From positions 25,924-89,923 of the forward strand of contig JAPLFH010000057.1 of NCBI GenBank assembly GCA_026390815.1: a stretch of DNA of 64,000 nucleotides, given 5' to 3'. Shown in pieces: positions 55,101 through 63,645 of this stretch (positions are counted from its first letter, which is position 1; every line of letters begins with the position of its first letter). The notes below the pieces were generated by a model that did not search any database, was not told the origin of the DNA, and saw only the letters and a list, made by a program, of their open reading frames with translations. This DNA comes from Ignavibacteriales bacterium. Its GTDB lineage: Bacteria > Bacteroidota > Ignavibacteria > Ignavibacteriales > SURF-24. A program made the translations under genes and the position numbers.

Positions 55101-55629
55101 AACCGGAAAAGTTGATGCAATATATTTCCTTGAAAATGATCAAACAGGAAAGAAACGATTTACATGGCAATTTGTACTGAATTTAAAAGGGAAAAGAAAT
55201 CCTCAGGCTGGCGATACTGTAAACATTGTTCTCAACAAACCATTCCTTTCTTATGATACTTATAATATCAAAATGAAAAGTTCTTCCATTTTATTAGAGA
55301 AGGCAAAAAAAGATTTAGATAATATAAGGGTTGTTCCTAATCCGTACATAGCTGCCGAAACCTGGGAACCAAGAAATACTTTTACAAGCGGACGTGGTTC
55401 ACGGGAAATTCATTTTATCAATTTACCAGCTAAATGTACAATCCGAATTTTTAATGTTAGCGGCGCTCTTATAAAAAAGATAGAACACGAAAATGCTTTT
55501 GAAAATGGAACTGAAATATGGGATGTGCTAAGCGATGAAAAATTCGAAATTGCATATGGAATTTATGTTTATCACGTAGATGCACCAGGAATAGGACAAA
55601 AAACCGGTACGTTTGCAATAATCAAATAA
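52132..55629 (+). CDS. Very large secreted protein with calcium-loop-like and FN3-like regions
   Basis: A 1165-residue exported protein with a signal peptide (MVRSKIFLSVLLGIALSIPVSSQ). The start at 52132 has GAGGAAG upstream; a longer frame from 51988 overlaps the receptor gene and lacks a signal. The middle carries acidic Asp/Asn-rich loops (NGIDDDGDSDDHPE near 310, GLDEDLNGLIDE near 400, GFDNDNDWDVFLDDNG near 470) that look calcium-binding. A fibronectin III-like stretch (about 635-775, VTLTAVPGDGKVTLYWDNA) follows. The C-terminus (IRIFNVSGALIKKIEHEN, then YGIYVYHV) resembles a T9SS-type sorting domain. It takes the place where SusD would be, but it does not look like SusD. Confidence 0.7.
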   Translation: MVRSKIFLSVLLGIALSIPVSSQVISHKPSDFRSDVNYRRNSNVDGNNIRATIFNSGYSGDPSNRPDYIEWEWPKNTNRIYIALIDILIGGEVLDNSGQINHLVEVPQSRTDPTTGNSWNMEPVSGFIDPQQTEIARSDKLSSWPTAVQKGWRDKRTDPIDPGWVGSWNGFFGKNIFNADQEFYYVTSDDLYKRIPYTPDTTDRSRGGLGLIMDVRTLAWSHILINDIIFSIHDIKNDGTKTIDKTSFSMFVADWVGGDDPDDYPYVDLQTATTFLTDANRIGSEAFGTSPVGVASLKYLETPGNQVNGIDDDGDSDDHPELIAGISGNPDTVVPHFTTNDFLERTIRPGDKIVLIEPETFNRIITTYPIGGGTVKSLGKEYVLPVNGITLKEDTLANGLDEDLNGLIDEKESLHLFHINEITQTTNPVRYINYLSFAVGDTIKRGFVVSRTNAEWNYQNVAPMIDESRDDGFDNDNDWDVFLDDNGLDGVRGTGDEGEGDGKPTSGAGTEFPGEPSIDKTDVGETDAIGITAAFQIQDGILSFNTSPDKGLWDLLMIPGKINLVRRIGEYQTYVSSGYFPLLPGQRQRMAISVAIAGGNISKDADIQNVIDKQKEAAKAYNADYQFAQAPLQVTLTAVPGDGKVTLYWDNAAESSFDRYIDKIGGNGSDFEGYRIYRATDAAFLDSKIITDAFGVKTLMQPIAQFDLQDGVKGLHPIDIKGVKYYLGNDNGLKHEFVDNDVTNGQRYFYAITAYDFGYEAARFAPAETPIQVNVSTDGTITYGKNVAMVRPTEGAAGIIPAEVESLNHTTGGASGTVNIDVVDPNHIKNGHVYKISFKDTVYKIESKDVFKTKSFTLEDTTTHLVLLKDDSRIIPGDEIPLTDGFRLILDNIQEISFNNFRTRWNNRDIYSFNFDPFTYLTIKGSQNPSDYKIIFGDVGIGKSKDTTLFSKKFPAKDVNFKVINSTQNKNVEFVFSERDGDNGKLSIDSTGKVDAIYFLENDQTGKKRFTWQFVLNLKGKRNPQAGDTVNIVLNKPFLSYDTYNIKMKSSSILLEKAKKDLDNIRVVPNPYIAAETWEPRNTFTSGRGSREIHFINLPAKCTIRIFNVSGALIKKIEHENAFENGTEIWDVLSDEKFEIAYGIYVYHVDAPGIGQKTGTFAIIK

Positions 55630-55642
55630 AAATTGAACAGCT

Positions 55643-56680
55643 ATGAAAATAATTAACACAAAAACTGTAATTACAATTGTTCTGTTAGCAATTGTTTATC
55701 CTCAGCCTTTCTTTGCGGGGGGAATTAATAAAGTTGGAACGGCATCGGCAACATTTCTTAGAATACCGGTTGGAGCCCGTGCAGCAGGTATGGGCAGTTC
55801 ATTTGTATCAATGATTGATGATCCGTCTGCTCTTTATTGGAATCCGGCAGTTATTTCATCTGTAAACTCGAATGCATTAATTTTTGATCATTCACCCTGG
55901 CTGCCAGGAATCAATTTTGATTTTGTTGGTATTGTGCTACCATTTGAAAATTTTAGTACGGTTGGTATTAGCGCTACAATATTACGAACAGATGAAATGG
56001 ATGTAACTACTCCCGATGCACCAATGGGAACTGGTGAAACTTTTACTGCCTCAAGTTTTGCTCTGGGATTTTCTTATAGCCGCTACTTGACTGACAAGTT
56101 TTCAATAGGCGGGACGTTTAAATATATAAGAGAAACCATTTATAACTCCTCCGCCACCGGAATTGCATTCGATGTTGGGACGATATATGAAACTCCTTTT
56201 GCCGGAATTCGTCTTGGGGCAAGCATTTCAAATTTCGGTACAAAAATGCAGATGACCGGTGAGGATTTAAATGTACGAGTTGATATTGCACCGAATCAGG
56301 AAGGAAATAACCAGAGTGTTGTTGGTAAATTGAATACCGATGAATTTGACCTGCCACTCACAATGCGTCTTGGTATTTCCGGCGAGCTTGTTAAAAGTGA
56401 TTTTATGCGGGTTACACTTTCTGCCGATGGAATTAATCCAAATGATAATGCTCAAAGTGTAAATGTTGGAACAGAGATTGGATTATTAAATGATGCATTG
56501 AGAATAAGAGGTGGTTTTAAAGATCTTTTCCTTAAAGAAAATGAAAACAATTTTACATTTGGTATCGATGTAAATGAAATAAAATTAATTGGTGGTGTTC
56601 TGGTTACTGCGGCTTATTCATTTCAAAAATTTGTTCATTTAAGAGATTCGAATCGGTTTACATTAATTATAAAATTTTAA
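55643..56680 (+). CDS. PorV/PorQ-family outer membrane barrel protein
   Basis: A 345-residue outer membrane protein. A signal peptide (ending PFFAG) is followed by the PorV/PorQ hallmark ASATFLRIPVGARAAGMG, then SALYWNPAVIS and a FadL-like barrel ending in an aromatic residue (RFTLIIKF). In T9SS, PorV shuttles cargo to the sorting complex. Extra copies beside TonB receptors are common in this lineage and have no fixed function. Its place between the large secreted protein and the T9SS surface protein suggests that it handles one of them. Confidence 0.85.
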   Translation: MKIINTKTVITIVLLAIVYPQPFFAGGINKVGTASATFLRIPVGARAAGMGSSFVSMIDDPSALYWNPAVISSVNSNALIFDHSPWLPGINFDFVGIVLPFENFSTVGISATILRTDEMDVTTPDAPMGTGETFTASSFALGFSYSRYLTDKFSIGGTFKYIRETIYNSSATGIAFDVGTIYETPFAGIRLGASISNFGTKMQMTGEDLNVRVDIAPNQEGNNQSVVGKLNTDEFDLPLTMRLGISGELVKSDFMRVTLSADGINPNDNAQSVNVGTEIGLLNDALRIRGGFKDLFLKENENNFTFGIDVNEIKLIGGVLVTAAYSFQKFVHLRDSNRFTLIIKF

Positions 56681-56710
56681 AATTAATACAATTATTTATT
56701 GGAGGATAAA

Positions 56711-58777
56711 ATGGGAAAAGTTATACGTAAAAAAATATTGTTTTATTTCTTATTCTTTACTGTGCTGCTCTCAGTTCAATCAGTTGCTCAAATGGTAACT
56801 GTAAAGATGAGAGTAAATACATCAACTTGTCTTGATACACTTAAATCAAACCACATTGTACTGGTTTGTGGTGAATCAGTAAAGAAAAATACTATTCCTA
56901 CTATTACCTGGGATAATAAAACTGGTATAGCTGCTAAAAATATTGGCGGTGATTATTGGGAAGCCACTTTCAAAGCATCACCAGGAGATGAGATTAGATT
57001 TAAATTCGTTACTTATTTTAATCTTTCAACTCCAACATTTCATTGGACAGGTTGGGAAGGTCCAATTGATGCTGGCGTGTCATCTGGTGATAACAGAATG
57101 TTAATTGTGGGGAATAATGATACTACCCTTGCATTACAATTTTATAATGGCTGGGAAAGTAAAGTAAAACAATATTGGAGACCATTTAAATCAAAGCAAG
57201 ATACAATAGCAGTTTATTTCAGAGTAAATATGGGTGGTACAGATTTCAATCCTGTAACGGGTTTAGTTGACGTTAGAGCTGGCTTACCATTAGGGGCAGA
57301 TCCCACCTGGATAACAATCAAAACACTTGCACGCGAAATCAACAGTGTAAATGGTGGTTCGTTTTGGTCCGGAGTTGCATATGTTGCTAAAGCAAATGTA
57401 ACATCCGGTGCTTTGCAGAAATATAAGTATGTTATTCAGCAAACAAATACCTGGGAAAACTTGGCAGATAGAACATTTATTTTCTCCAGCAATTTAATTG
57501 CATCAGGTGATACAACCATACATTGGAATTATTTTAATAATATGCCGCCAACAGGTCCAAAAGTAGATGCAAATATTTTATTCAGATTAAAGCTTGATGC
57601 ATTAGAAAAAGCCGGTTTATTTAATGAAGCTCTTGGCGATAAAGTAGGAGTAACCGGACCAAAAGGTTGGGCTCCCCCAGAACCTGTTTTTGATACAGAC
57701 CCAACAGTACTAAAGTTAACTTACAATTCGGATCTTGAAGAATGGAATTTGTTGGAACCATTTTCAAAGTTTCCAAAGGAAGTGATTTCATATAAATATT
57801 ATATTGCATGGGATACTTCACGCGTAAGCCCAACCAATCCTAATTATATTCCCGGTCTTGCTTTAACTAATGGATGGGAAGAACCTGGTGTAACTGGTGG
57901 AGCAGATAGAAAATATATTTATACAACTAATCCTGAACAATCGCTTGCAGGTGATTTTGGAGCTGAGCAACAGTTCTTCAACAGCATTCCGCCGAATGGT
58001 GTAATTGAAAATCCAATTAGTGTTACATTCAAATTAAATATGGCACTTGCAACAAGTGCGGATTCAAATGCAACAAATCCTTTATTCAGACCAGGAATTG
58101 ATAGCGTTTTCGTACAATTCGATGGTTGTATGGTTTCCATTACTCAAGGGAAAACAATGTATGGAACGGATAACCGGATTGAACTTTTAGATCCGGACGG
58201 CGATGGAATATATACCGGTACTATAGATTTAATCTCACCAACTTTCTATCAGCTATGTTATCGGGTAACTTATTCCAATGCTCCTGGTGCTTCTATTACA
58301 AATGGAGGAGGTAATTTGCTTGGGAGAAGATATTATCAGTATGTTCATCCAGTTTCTGTTGGGCAAGATGGAACTGTTACTTGGCCCACATCATTCGAAC
58401 TATCACAAATGGAATGGAAAGCCTCTAATTTAACAGTTGAGACACCACCTGATCTTGATACTCCAACTGGTGTTGAAAATAAAAATTCTGCACATCTATT
58501 AGTATATTCTTTATATCAAAATTATCCGAATCCATTTAATCCATCAACTGTTATAACTTATTCAGTTCCGGAATATGCCCGTGTAAAAATTGAAGTTTAT
58601 AATGTTTTGGGTCAGAAGGTTGCTTCGCTTATAAACAAAGAACAATCAACTGGAACTCATAGTTTAGTTTGGAATGCTCAAAATGATCTTGGTTCTAATT
58701 TAGCAACCGGTATTTATATGTTAAAAATGGAAACCGGTAAATTTATTCAAGTTAAAAAAATGTTATTAATACGATAA
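56711..58777 (+). CDS. Multi-module T9SS surface protein, probable glycan binder
   Basis: A 688-residue secreted protein. The signal peptide ends VAQ; GGAGG seven bases upstream fixes the ATG at 56711. At least four beta-sandwich modules follow (about 27-155, 160-275, 285-430 and 435-580). The first two share distinctive words with the tail of the GH53 enzyme encoded next: KNIGGDYWEATF and TGWEGPI versus KNVGGDYWECQF and LGWEGPI. The C-terminus is a T9SS type A sorting domain (YPNPFNPSTVITYSVP, then KIEVYNVLGQKV). No catalytic residues are evident, so it is most likely a cell-surface carbohydrate-binding protein. It would fill the SusD/SusE role in this locus. Confidence 0.75.
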   Translation: MGKVIRKKILFYFLFFTVLLSVQSVAQMVTVKMRVNTSTCLDTLKSNHIVLVCGESVKKNTIPTITWDNKTGIAAKNIGGDYWEATFKASPGDEIRFKFVTYFNLSTPTFHWTGWEGPIDAGVSSGDNRMLIVGNNDTTLALQFYNGWESKVKQYWRPFKSKQDTIAVYFRVNMGGTDFNPVTGLVDVRAGLPLGADPTWITIKTLAREINSVNGGSFWSGVAYVAKANVTSGALQKYKYVIQQTNTWENLADRTFIFSSNLIASGDTTIHWNYFNNMPPTGPKVDANILFRLKLDALEKAGLFNEALGDKVGVTGPKGWAPPEPVFDTDPTVLKLTYNSDLEEWNLLEPFSKFPKEVISYKYYIAWDTSRVSPTNPNYIPGLALTNGWEEPGVTGGADRKYIYTTNPEQSLAGDFGAEQQFFNSIPPNGVIENPISVTFKLNMALATSADSNATNPLFRPGIDSVFVQFDGCMVSITQGKTMYGTDNRIELLDPDGDGIYTGTIDLISPTFYQLCYRVTYSNAPGASITNGGGNLLGRRYYQYVHPVSVGQDGTVTWPTSFELSQMEWKASNLTVETPPDLDTPTGVENKNSAHLLVYSLYQNYPNPFNPSTVITYSVPEYARVKIEVYNVLGQKVASLINKEQSTGTHSLVWNAQNDLGSNLATGIYMLKMETGKFIQVKKMLLIR

Positions 58778-58782
58778 TTTAA

Positions 58783-60996
58783 ATGAAAAAAATATTTCTG
58801 ATTTATATCGTTTATCTTTTTCAAATAAATGTTACTGCACAGGTAAATAGTGATTCCTTTATAAGAGGAGTGGATATATCGTTCACTCCTCAAATTGAAG
58901 ATTTGGGAGGCAAGTATAAAGTTAATGGCGTAACCAAAGACGCACTTGATATTTTTAAAGAGAGCGGAGCCAATTATGTAAGGTTACGTCTTTGGTATGC
59001 TCCCTCTGATGGTTATTGTGGATTGGCAAAAACTCTTGATTATGCAAAACGGGTTAAAGCTAAAGGGTTTAGATTTCTGCTTGATTTTCATTACTCAGAT
59101 TGGTGGGCTGATCCTGGAAAGCAAACCAAACCGGCAGCCTGGGCAAATCTTTCTTTTGATGTTTTAAAAGACAGTGTTTATGCTTATACAAAAAATGTAA
59201 TCACTCAATTAAAAAATCAGAACACTCTGCCAGATATGGTTCAGATTGGAAATGAAATTACAGGTGGAATGCTATGGCCCGATGGAAAACTTTATGGAGT
59301 GCCTAATCCTGAAGATCAATGGAGAAAGTTCGGCGAATTACTGAAGCAAGGAATTAACGGAGTAAAGGATGCTGCCGGTGCAAATCAAGTTAAAATTATG
59401 ATTCACATTGATAGAGGTGGCGATAATAATGGCTCAATTTATTTTTATGATCATCTGCTTGCACAAAATGTTAATTTCGATGTTATTGGACTTTCATATT
59501 ATCCTTGGTGGCATGGCACTTTGATTAAATTGACTAACAACCTCAATGATCTTGCACAGCGTTATCAAAAAGAAATTGTTGTTGCAGAAACTGCATATCC
59601 ATGGACACTTCAATATGAAAATGATGGACATGGGAATATAGTTGGCTCAAATACAACTTTACTTCCAAGTTATCCAGCAACAGTTAAAGGTCAGAAAGAT
59701 TTTCTATTCTATTTATCAAAGCTGATTAAGGATACCAAAAACGGAAAAGGAATAGGATTTTTTTATTGGGAGCCGTCTTATATATCTGTTCCACCAATCG
59801 GATCTTCGTGGGAGAATCTTACTACATTTGATTTTAATGGCGAAGCATTGGAATCGCTTCAAGCATTTCAAAATATTGATAGTCTAAAATCCATTTCTGT
59901 TAGATTAAGAATAAATACATCTACAAATGGAGATACTATTTCTGTAAAAGATTTTGTCCAGATAAGAGGTGAAGTGAAAGGAACCAGTTCCAGTTTATTA
60001 CCAGATGGTAAAATGGTTACCTGGGATGAGAATTCCCAATTGATTTGTAAAAATGTTGGTGGCGATTATTGGGAATGCCAGTTCCGAATGTATCCAGGAG
60101 ATCAACTTCAATACAAAATATGGACGGGTAGAAATAAAAAAACGCCTACTTATCTAAGGTTGGGATGGGAAGGACCAATTCTTCCATGGGATAGCAGCAA
60201 TGTTAATGCAAGATTATTTACAGCGTTATTAGATGATACAACGAATACAGTTGAATACTTTAATAACAATGGCATTCAGCAATTTCAATATTGGTCACTA
60301 TTCCAAAATAAAACAGATTCTGTAGGAGTACTTTTTAGAGTAAACGTTTCTGAGTTAAATAAAAAAGGTTTATTTGATCCAACTGTTAATGGACCAATTA
60401 CAGTCCGTGGTGATTCAGTTAGTTCTGCTAATATACTTTCTTGGTCAACAAATAAAATTATGTTAAAACGAGAAGAATCGAGTGTTGCTAACGGTTCCTT
60501 TTGGTCTGGAGTTGTTTATTTTCCCAAAAATAAAATTACAAGTGGAACAATAATAAAGTACAAATATTTTATTGATAACACTGCATTTGGTGGTTGGGAA
60601 AGTAATATAAATGATAGATCATTTAATTTTCCAAGTACGGATACTACTTTAGCATGGAAGTATTTTAACGATAAAATAATTCCAACAGGCGTTGAAGATC
60701 TTTTACAATCAGTACCCGAAAAATTTCAACTTACTCAAAACTATCCTAATCCGTTCAATCCAGAAACTACTATTAAGTTTTCAATTTCAGAAAGGAGTTT
60801 TGTTTCACTGCGGATTTATAATGTTTTAGGTAATCTTGTAAAAACATTAATTCAGGATGAAAAAGAAGCTGGCAGTTATTCAATAATTTGGAATGGTACG
60901 GAAGAAGCCGGCACAACAGTTTCATCAGGAGTATATTTTTTAAAGCTTGAGGCTGGAAGTAAAAACCAAGTCCGAAAAATGGTTTTGATAAGGTAA
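58783..60996 (+). CDS. GH53 endo-beta-1,4-galactanase with binding modules and T9SS domain
   Basis: A 737-residue secreted enzyme. A signal peptide is followed by a GH53 TIM barrel (about 27-365) with RGVDISFTPQIEDLG and RLRLWYAP. Acid/base E158 lies in VQIGNEITGGMLWP and nucleophile E269 in VVAETAYPWT. Two beta-sandwich modules (about 373-510 and 515-640) resemble those of the preceding surface protein. A T9SS type A sorting domain (YPNPFNPETTIKFSIS, then LRIYNVLGNLVKTL) ends the chain. GH53 enzymes cut beta-1,4-galactan in pectic arabinogalactan I. This gene gives the clearest substrate hint for the region. Confidence 0.93.
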   Translation: MKKIFLIYIVYLFQINVTAQVNSDSFIRGVDISFTPQIEDLGGKYKVNGVTKDALDIFKESGANYVRLRLWYAPSDGYCGLAKTLDYAKRVKAKGFRFLLDFHYSDWWADPGKQTKPAAWANLSFDVLKDSVYAYTKNVITQLKNQNTLPDMVQIGNEITGGMLWPDGKLYGVPNPEDQWRKFGELLKQGINGVKDAAGANQVKIMIHIDRGGDNNGSIYFYDHLLAQNVNFDVIGLSYYPWWHGTLIKLTNNLNDLAQRYQKEIVVAETAYPWTLQYENDGHGNIVGSNTTLLPSYPATVKGQKDFLFYLSKLIKDTKNGKGIGFFYWEPSYISVPPIGSSWENLTTFDFNGEALESLQAFQNIDSLKSISVRLRINTSTNGDTISVKDFVQIRGEVKGTSSSLLPDGKMVTWDENSQLICKNVGGDYWECQFRMYPGDQLQYKIWTGRNKKTPTYLRLGWEGPILPWDSSNVNARLFTALLDDTTNTVEYFNNNGIQQFQYWSLFQNKTDSVGVLFRVNVSELNKKGLFDPTVNGPITVRGDSVSSANILSWSTNKIMLKREESSVANGSFWSGVVYFPKNKITSGTIIKYKYFIDNTAFGGWESNINDRSFNFPSTDTTLAWKYFNDKIIPTGVEDLLQSVPEKFQLTQNYPNPFNPETTIKFSISERSFVSLRIYNVLGNLVKTLIQDEKEAGSYSIIWNGTEEAGTTVSSGVYFLKLEAGSKNQVRKMVLIR

Positions 60997-61044
60997 AAAA
61001 ATATCCAATGATTTTTTATACAAAACATTTAAGTGAATGTAAAA

Positions 61045-63645
61045 ATGAGAATGGTTAGAAATCTAATTTTGATATTTTTACTTATGGCTTCATTTGTTTA
61101 TCCACAAAAAGATTCAGATAAAAACAAAGATGTTTTTGTGGATGAATCCGGAGTAATGCGATGGAAGGATTCAAATGAAGAAGTAAGTTTATTCGGTGTA
61201 AACTATACAACTCCCTTTGCGTATTCCTATCGCGCTCATAAGCGGCTTGGTTTATCCATTAAAAAAGCTATTGATATGGATGTAGCTCAAATGGTGCGTC
61301 TTAGTTTTGATGCGTTCCGTGTTCATGTGTGGGATAGAGAAATTTCAGATGAGTATGGAAACCTGAAACAGAATGAGCATTTGGATTTGCTTGATTATTT
61401 ATTAGAAAAATTAGCTTCAAATGGAATTAAGACAATTATTACCCCAATAGCCTGGTGGGGAACAGGTTGGCCGGAACCAGATGAAAAAACGGAAGGATTC
61501 TCTCAGAATTATTCCAAGCAAGAGCTAATTACAAATCAAAATGCAAGAGCAGCCGAAAGAAATTATCTTAAACAATTTATCGAGCATGTTAATCCTTACA
61601 GAAAAATTAATTATAAAAATGATTCTTCTATTATTGCATTAGAAATTATTAATGAACCCTTTCATCCACAGGACGGAATAGAAACCACAAACTATATTAA
61701 CGAGATGGTAAAAGTTATTCGCGATGCTGGATATTCCAAACCAATATTTTATAACATCAGTCAGAATTGGAGTGCCATACAAGCTCAGGCTGTAAGTAAT
61801 GCAAATGTTGATGGCTTTTCATTTCAGTGGTACCCAACTGATTTAGTCCACAACAAAATGTTGCAAGGCAATTATTTGATGAACGTTAATAAATATTCTA
61901 TACCATCGGAAAGTGTTATTGGATATAATAAGCGGGCAAAAATGGTTTATGAATCTGATGCCGCTGATGTTGGCGGTTCATATATGTATCCTGCTATGGC
62001 AAGAAGTTTCCGTGAAGCCGGAATGCAGTTTGCCACAATGTTTAGTTATGATCCGGTCCAGATAGCATGGAGTAACACAGAATATCCAACACATTACATG
62101 AACTTATTATACACGCCATCAAAAGCAATCAGCCTGATGATAGCTGCCCGAGCTTTCAAATTATTACCGAGGCAAAAAAAGTACGATGATTATCCGAACA
62201 ATAATGTCTTTAGTCCTTTTCGCGTAAGCTACGAAGAGGATCTTAGTGAAATGAATACCGAAACAGAATTCTATTATTCGAACAATACTCAAAGTATTCC
62301 TTTAAATAAAAATTTACTCGAGCATATTGCCGGATGCGGCAGCTCTGCATTAATTAAGTATGATGGAACCGGTACATATTTCATTGATAAACTTGATGAT
62401 GGAATTTGGAAACTTGATCTATATCCGGATGTAGTTTGGATTACTGATCCATTCGGTGCAAATAGTCTTTCCCGTAGTGTAGCTCGTTTGTTTTGGAATG
62501 AAAGGAAAATTAATGTTGATTTACCTGATCTTGGTAAAGCCTTCAAGATAAGTTCATTTAATAGAAAGGAAAAATTGAACATTGAAATAAATGAAAACTC
62601 ATTTAATGTTAAACCTGGTATGTATTTATTAAGTCGCGAAGGTATATCATTTGGCAAAATTTTAAAACACCTAACTAAAGAAAATAATTTCTTTACCGAC
62701 TTTTATCAACTACCAGAAAAAGAACCCAAGATTTATGTTATAAATAATTCGAAGAATGAAGTAACCGAGAATAAATCATTTGAAGCGAATCTAAAGATTT
62801 GCAGTTCAAAAAAAATTTGTAGTGTTAATCTTTTTATTAAAAGATTGGGCTGGAAAGGATTTGAAAAACATGAAGTTAAATTCATCAAAGGATTTGATTA
62901 CAAAGTAAATATAAATTCTAATATCATTAAACCAGGATTGCTTCAGTATTGTATTGCAGTGAATGATGGACAAAAAACTTATACCTTCCCGGATGGAATA
63001 GAAGGTTCGCCGGATAGCTGGGATTTTAAATCAGATAAATTTTGGAATATTAAATGTGTGAGAAAGGATGACGCAATATTTCTTTTTGATGCGCTCCGCG
63101 ATCAAAGAGATTTGATTTTTCCTCACTACAATCCTTCTATGAAATATAACTCTGATTATACGCTTGGTTCTTCTCCAGATAAAATAGCATTATCTGTACA
63201 AATTAATTTTAAGGGGTTAGTGGAAAAACCATTTGGGCTTCAACTTAATGTGGAAGATTTTTTGAAACCAAGGATGGAAGAATTGAATAAGTTTAATTTT
63301 ATCACCATAAAAGGAAAAGCTTTACAAGACTCCGTATGTAATCTAACTATTCTCTTGAGGATGAAAGATGGTAATAGTTTTGCATCAAGTATTCAACTTA
63401 TGAATAACTGGCAGGAATTAGTTCTACCTTTAAAATCTTTTATTGAAAAAGAATCCTTGGTACTTCCCGAATCTTACCCTTTGTTTTTACCTAAAATGTG
63501 GAAAAATTCAATGAATGAAAATCAAAAATTTAATTTAAACGATTTGCTTACTTTGCAAATAATATATCAGGATTCTGAAAATAGAATTGTGGGAAGCGAA
63601 TACAAAGCAGGTTTCGAATTAGAAGAAATTACTTTAAACAAATAA
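61045..63645 (+). CDS. GH5-like (clan GH-A) secreted glycoside hydrolase
   Basis: An 866-residue exported protein. A signal peptide is followed by a TIM-barrel catalytic domain (about 30-380) with SLFGVNYTTPF, acid/base E204 in IIALEIINEPFHPQ and likely nucleophile E303 in KMVYESDAADVGG. Long beta-rich regions follow (about 480-700 and 700-866). It fits GH5/GH-A broadly; I cannot name the subfamily or substrate. Unlike the two preceding proteins it ends without a YPNPFNP sorting domain, so it is probably periplasmic. The ATG at 61045 is preferred to the GTG at 61033. Confidence 0.78.
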   Translation: MRMVRNLILIFLLMASFVYPQKDSDKNKDVFVDESGVMRWKDSNEEVSLFGVNYTTPFAYSYRAHKRLGLSIKKAIDMDVAQMVRLSFDAFRVHVWDREISDEYGNLKQNEHLDLLDYLLEKLASNGIKTIITPIAWWGTGWPEPDEKTEGFSQNYSKQELITNQNARAAERNYLKQFIEHVNPYRKINYKNDSSIIALEIINEPFHPQDGIETTNYINEMVKVIRDAGYSKPIFYNISQNWSAIQAQAVSNANVDGFSFQWYPTDLVHNKMLQGNYLMNVNKYSIPSESVIGYNKRAKMVYESDAADVGGSYMYPAMARSFREAGMQFATMFSYDPVQIAWSNTEYPTHYMNLLYTPSKAISLMIAARAFKLLPRQKKYDDYPNNNVFSPFRVSYEEDLSEMNTETEFYYSNNTQSIPLNKNLLEHIAGCGSSALIKYDGTGTYFIDKLDDGIWKLDLYPDVVWITDPFGANSLSRSVARLFWNERKINVDLPDLGKAFKISSFNRKEKLNIEINENSFNVKPGMYLLSREGISFGKILKHLTKENNFFTDFYQLPEKEPKIYVINNSKNEVTENKSFEANLKICSSKKICSVNLFIKRLGWKGFEKHEVKFIKGFDYKVNINSNIIKPGLLQYCIAVNDGQKTYTFPDGIEGSPDSWDFKSDKFWNIKCVRKDDAIFLFDALRDQRDLIFPHYNPSMKYNSDYTLGSSPDKIALSVQINFKGLVEKPFGLQLNVEDFLKPRMEELNKFNFITIKGKALQDSVCNLTILLRMKDGNSFASSIQLMNNWQELVLPLKSFIEKESLVLPESYPLFLPKMWKNSMNENQKFNLNDLLTLQIIYQDSENRIVGSEYKAGFELEEITLNK

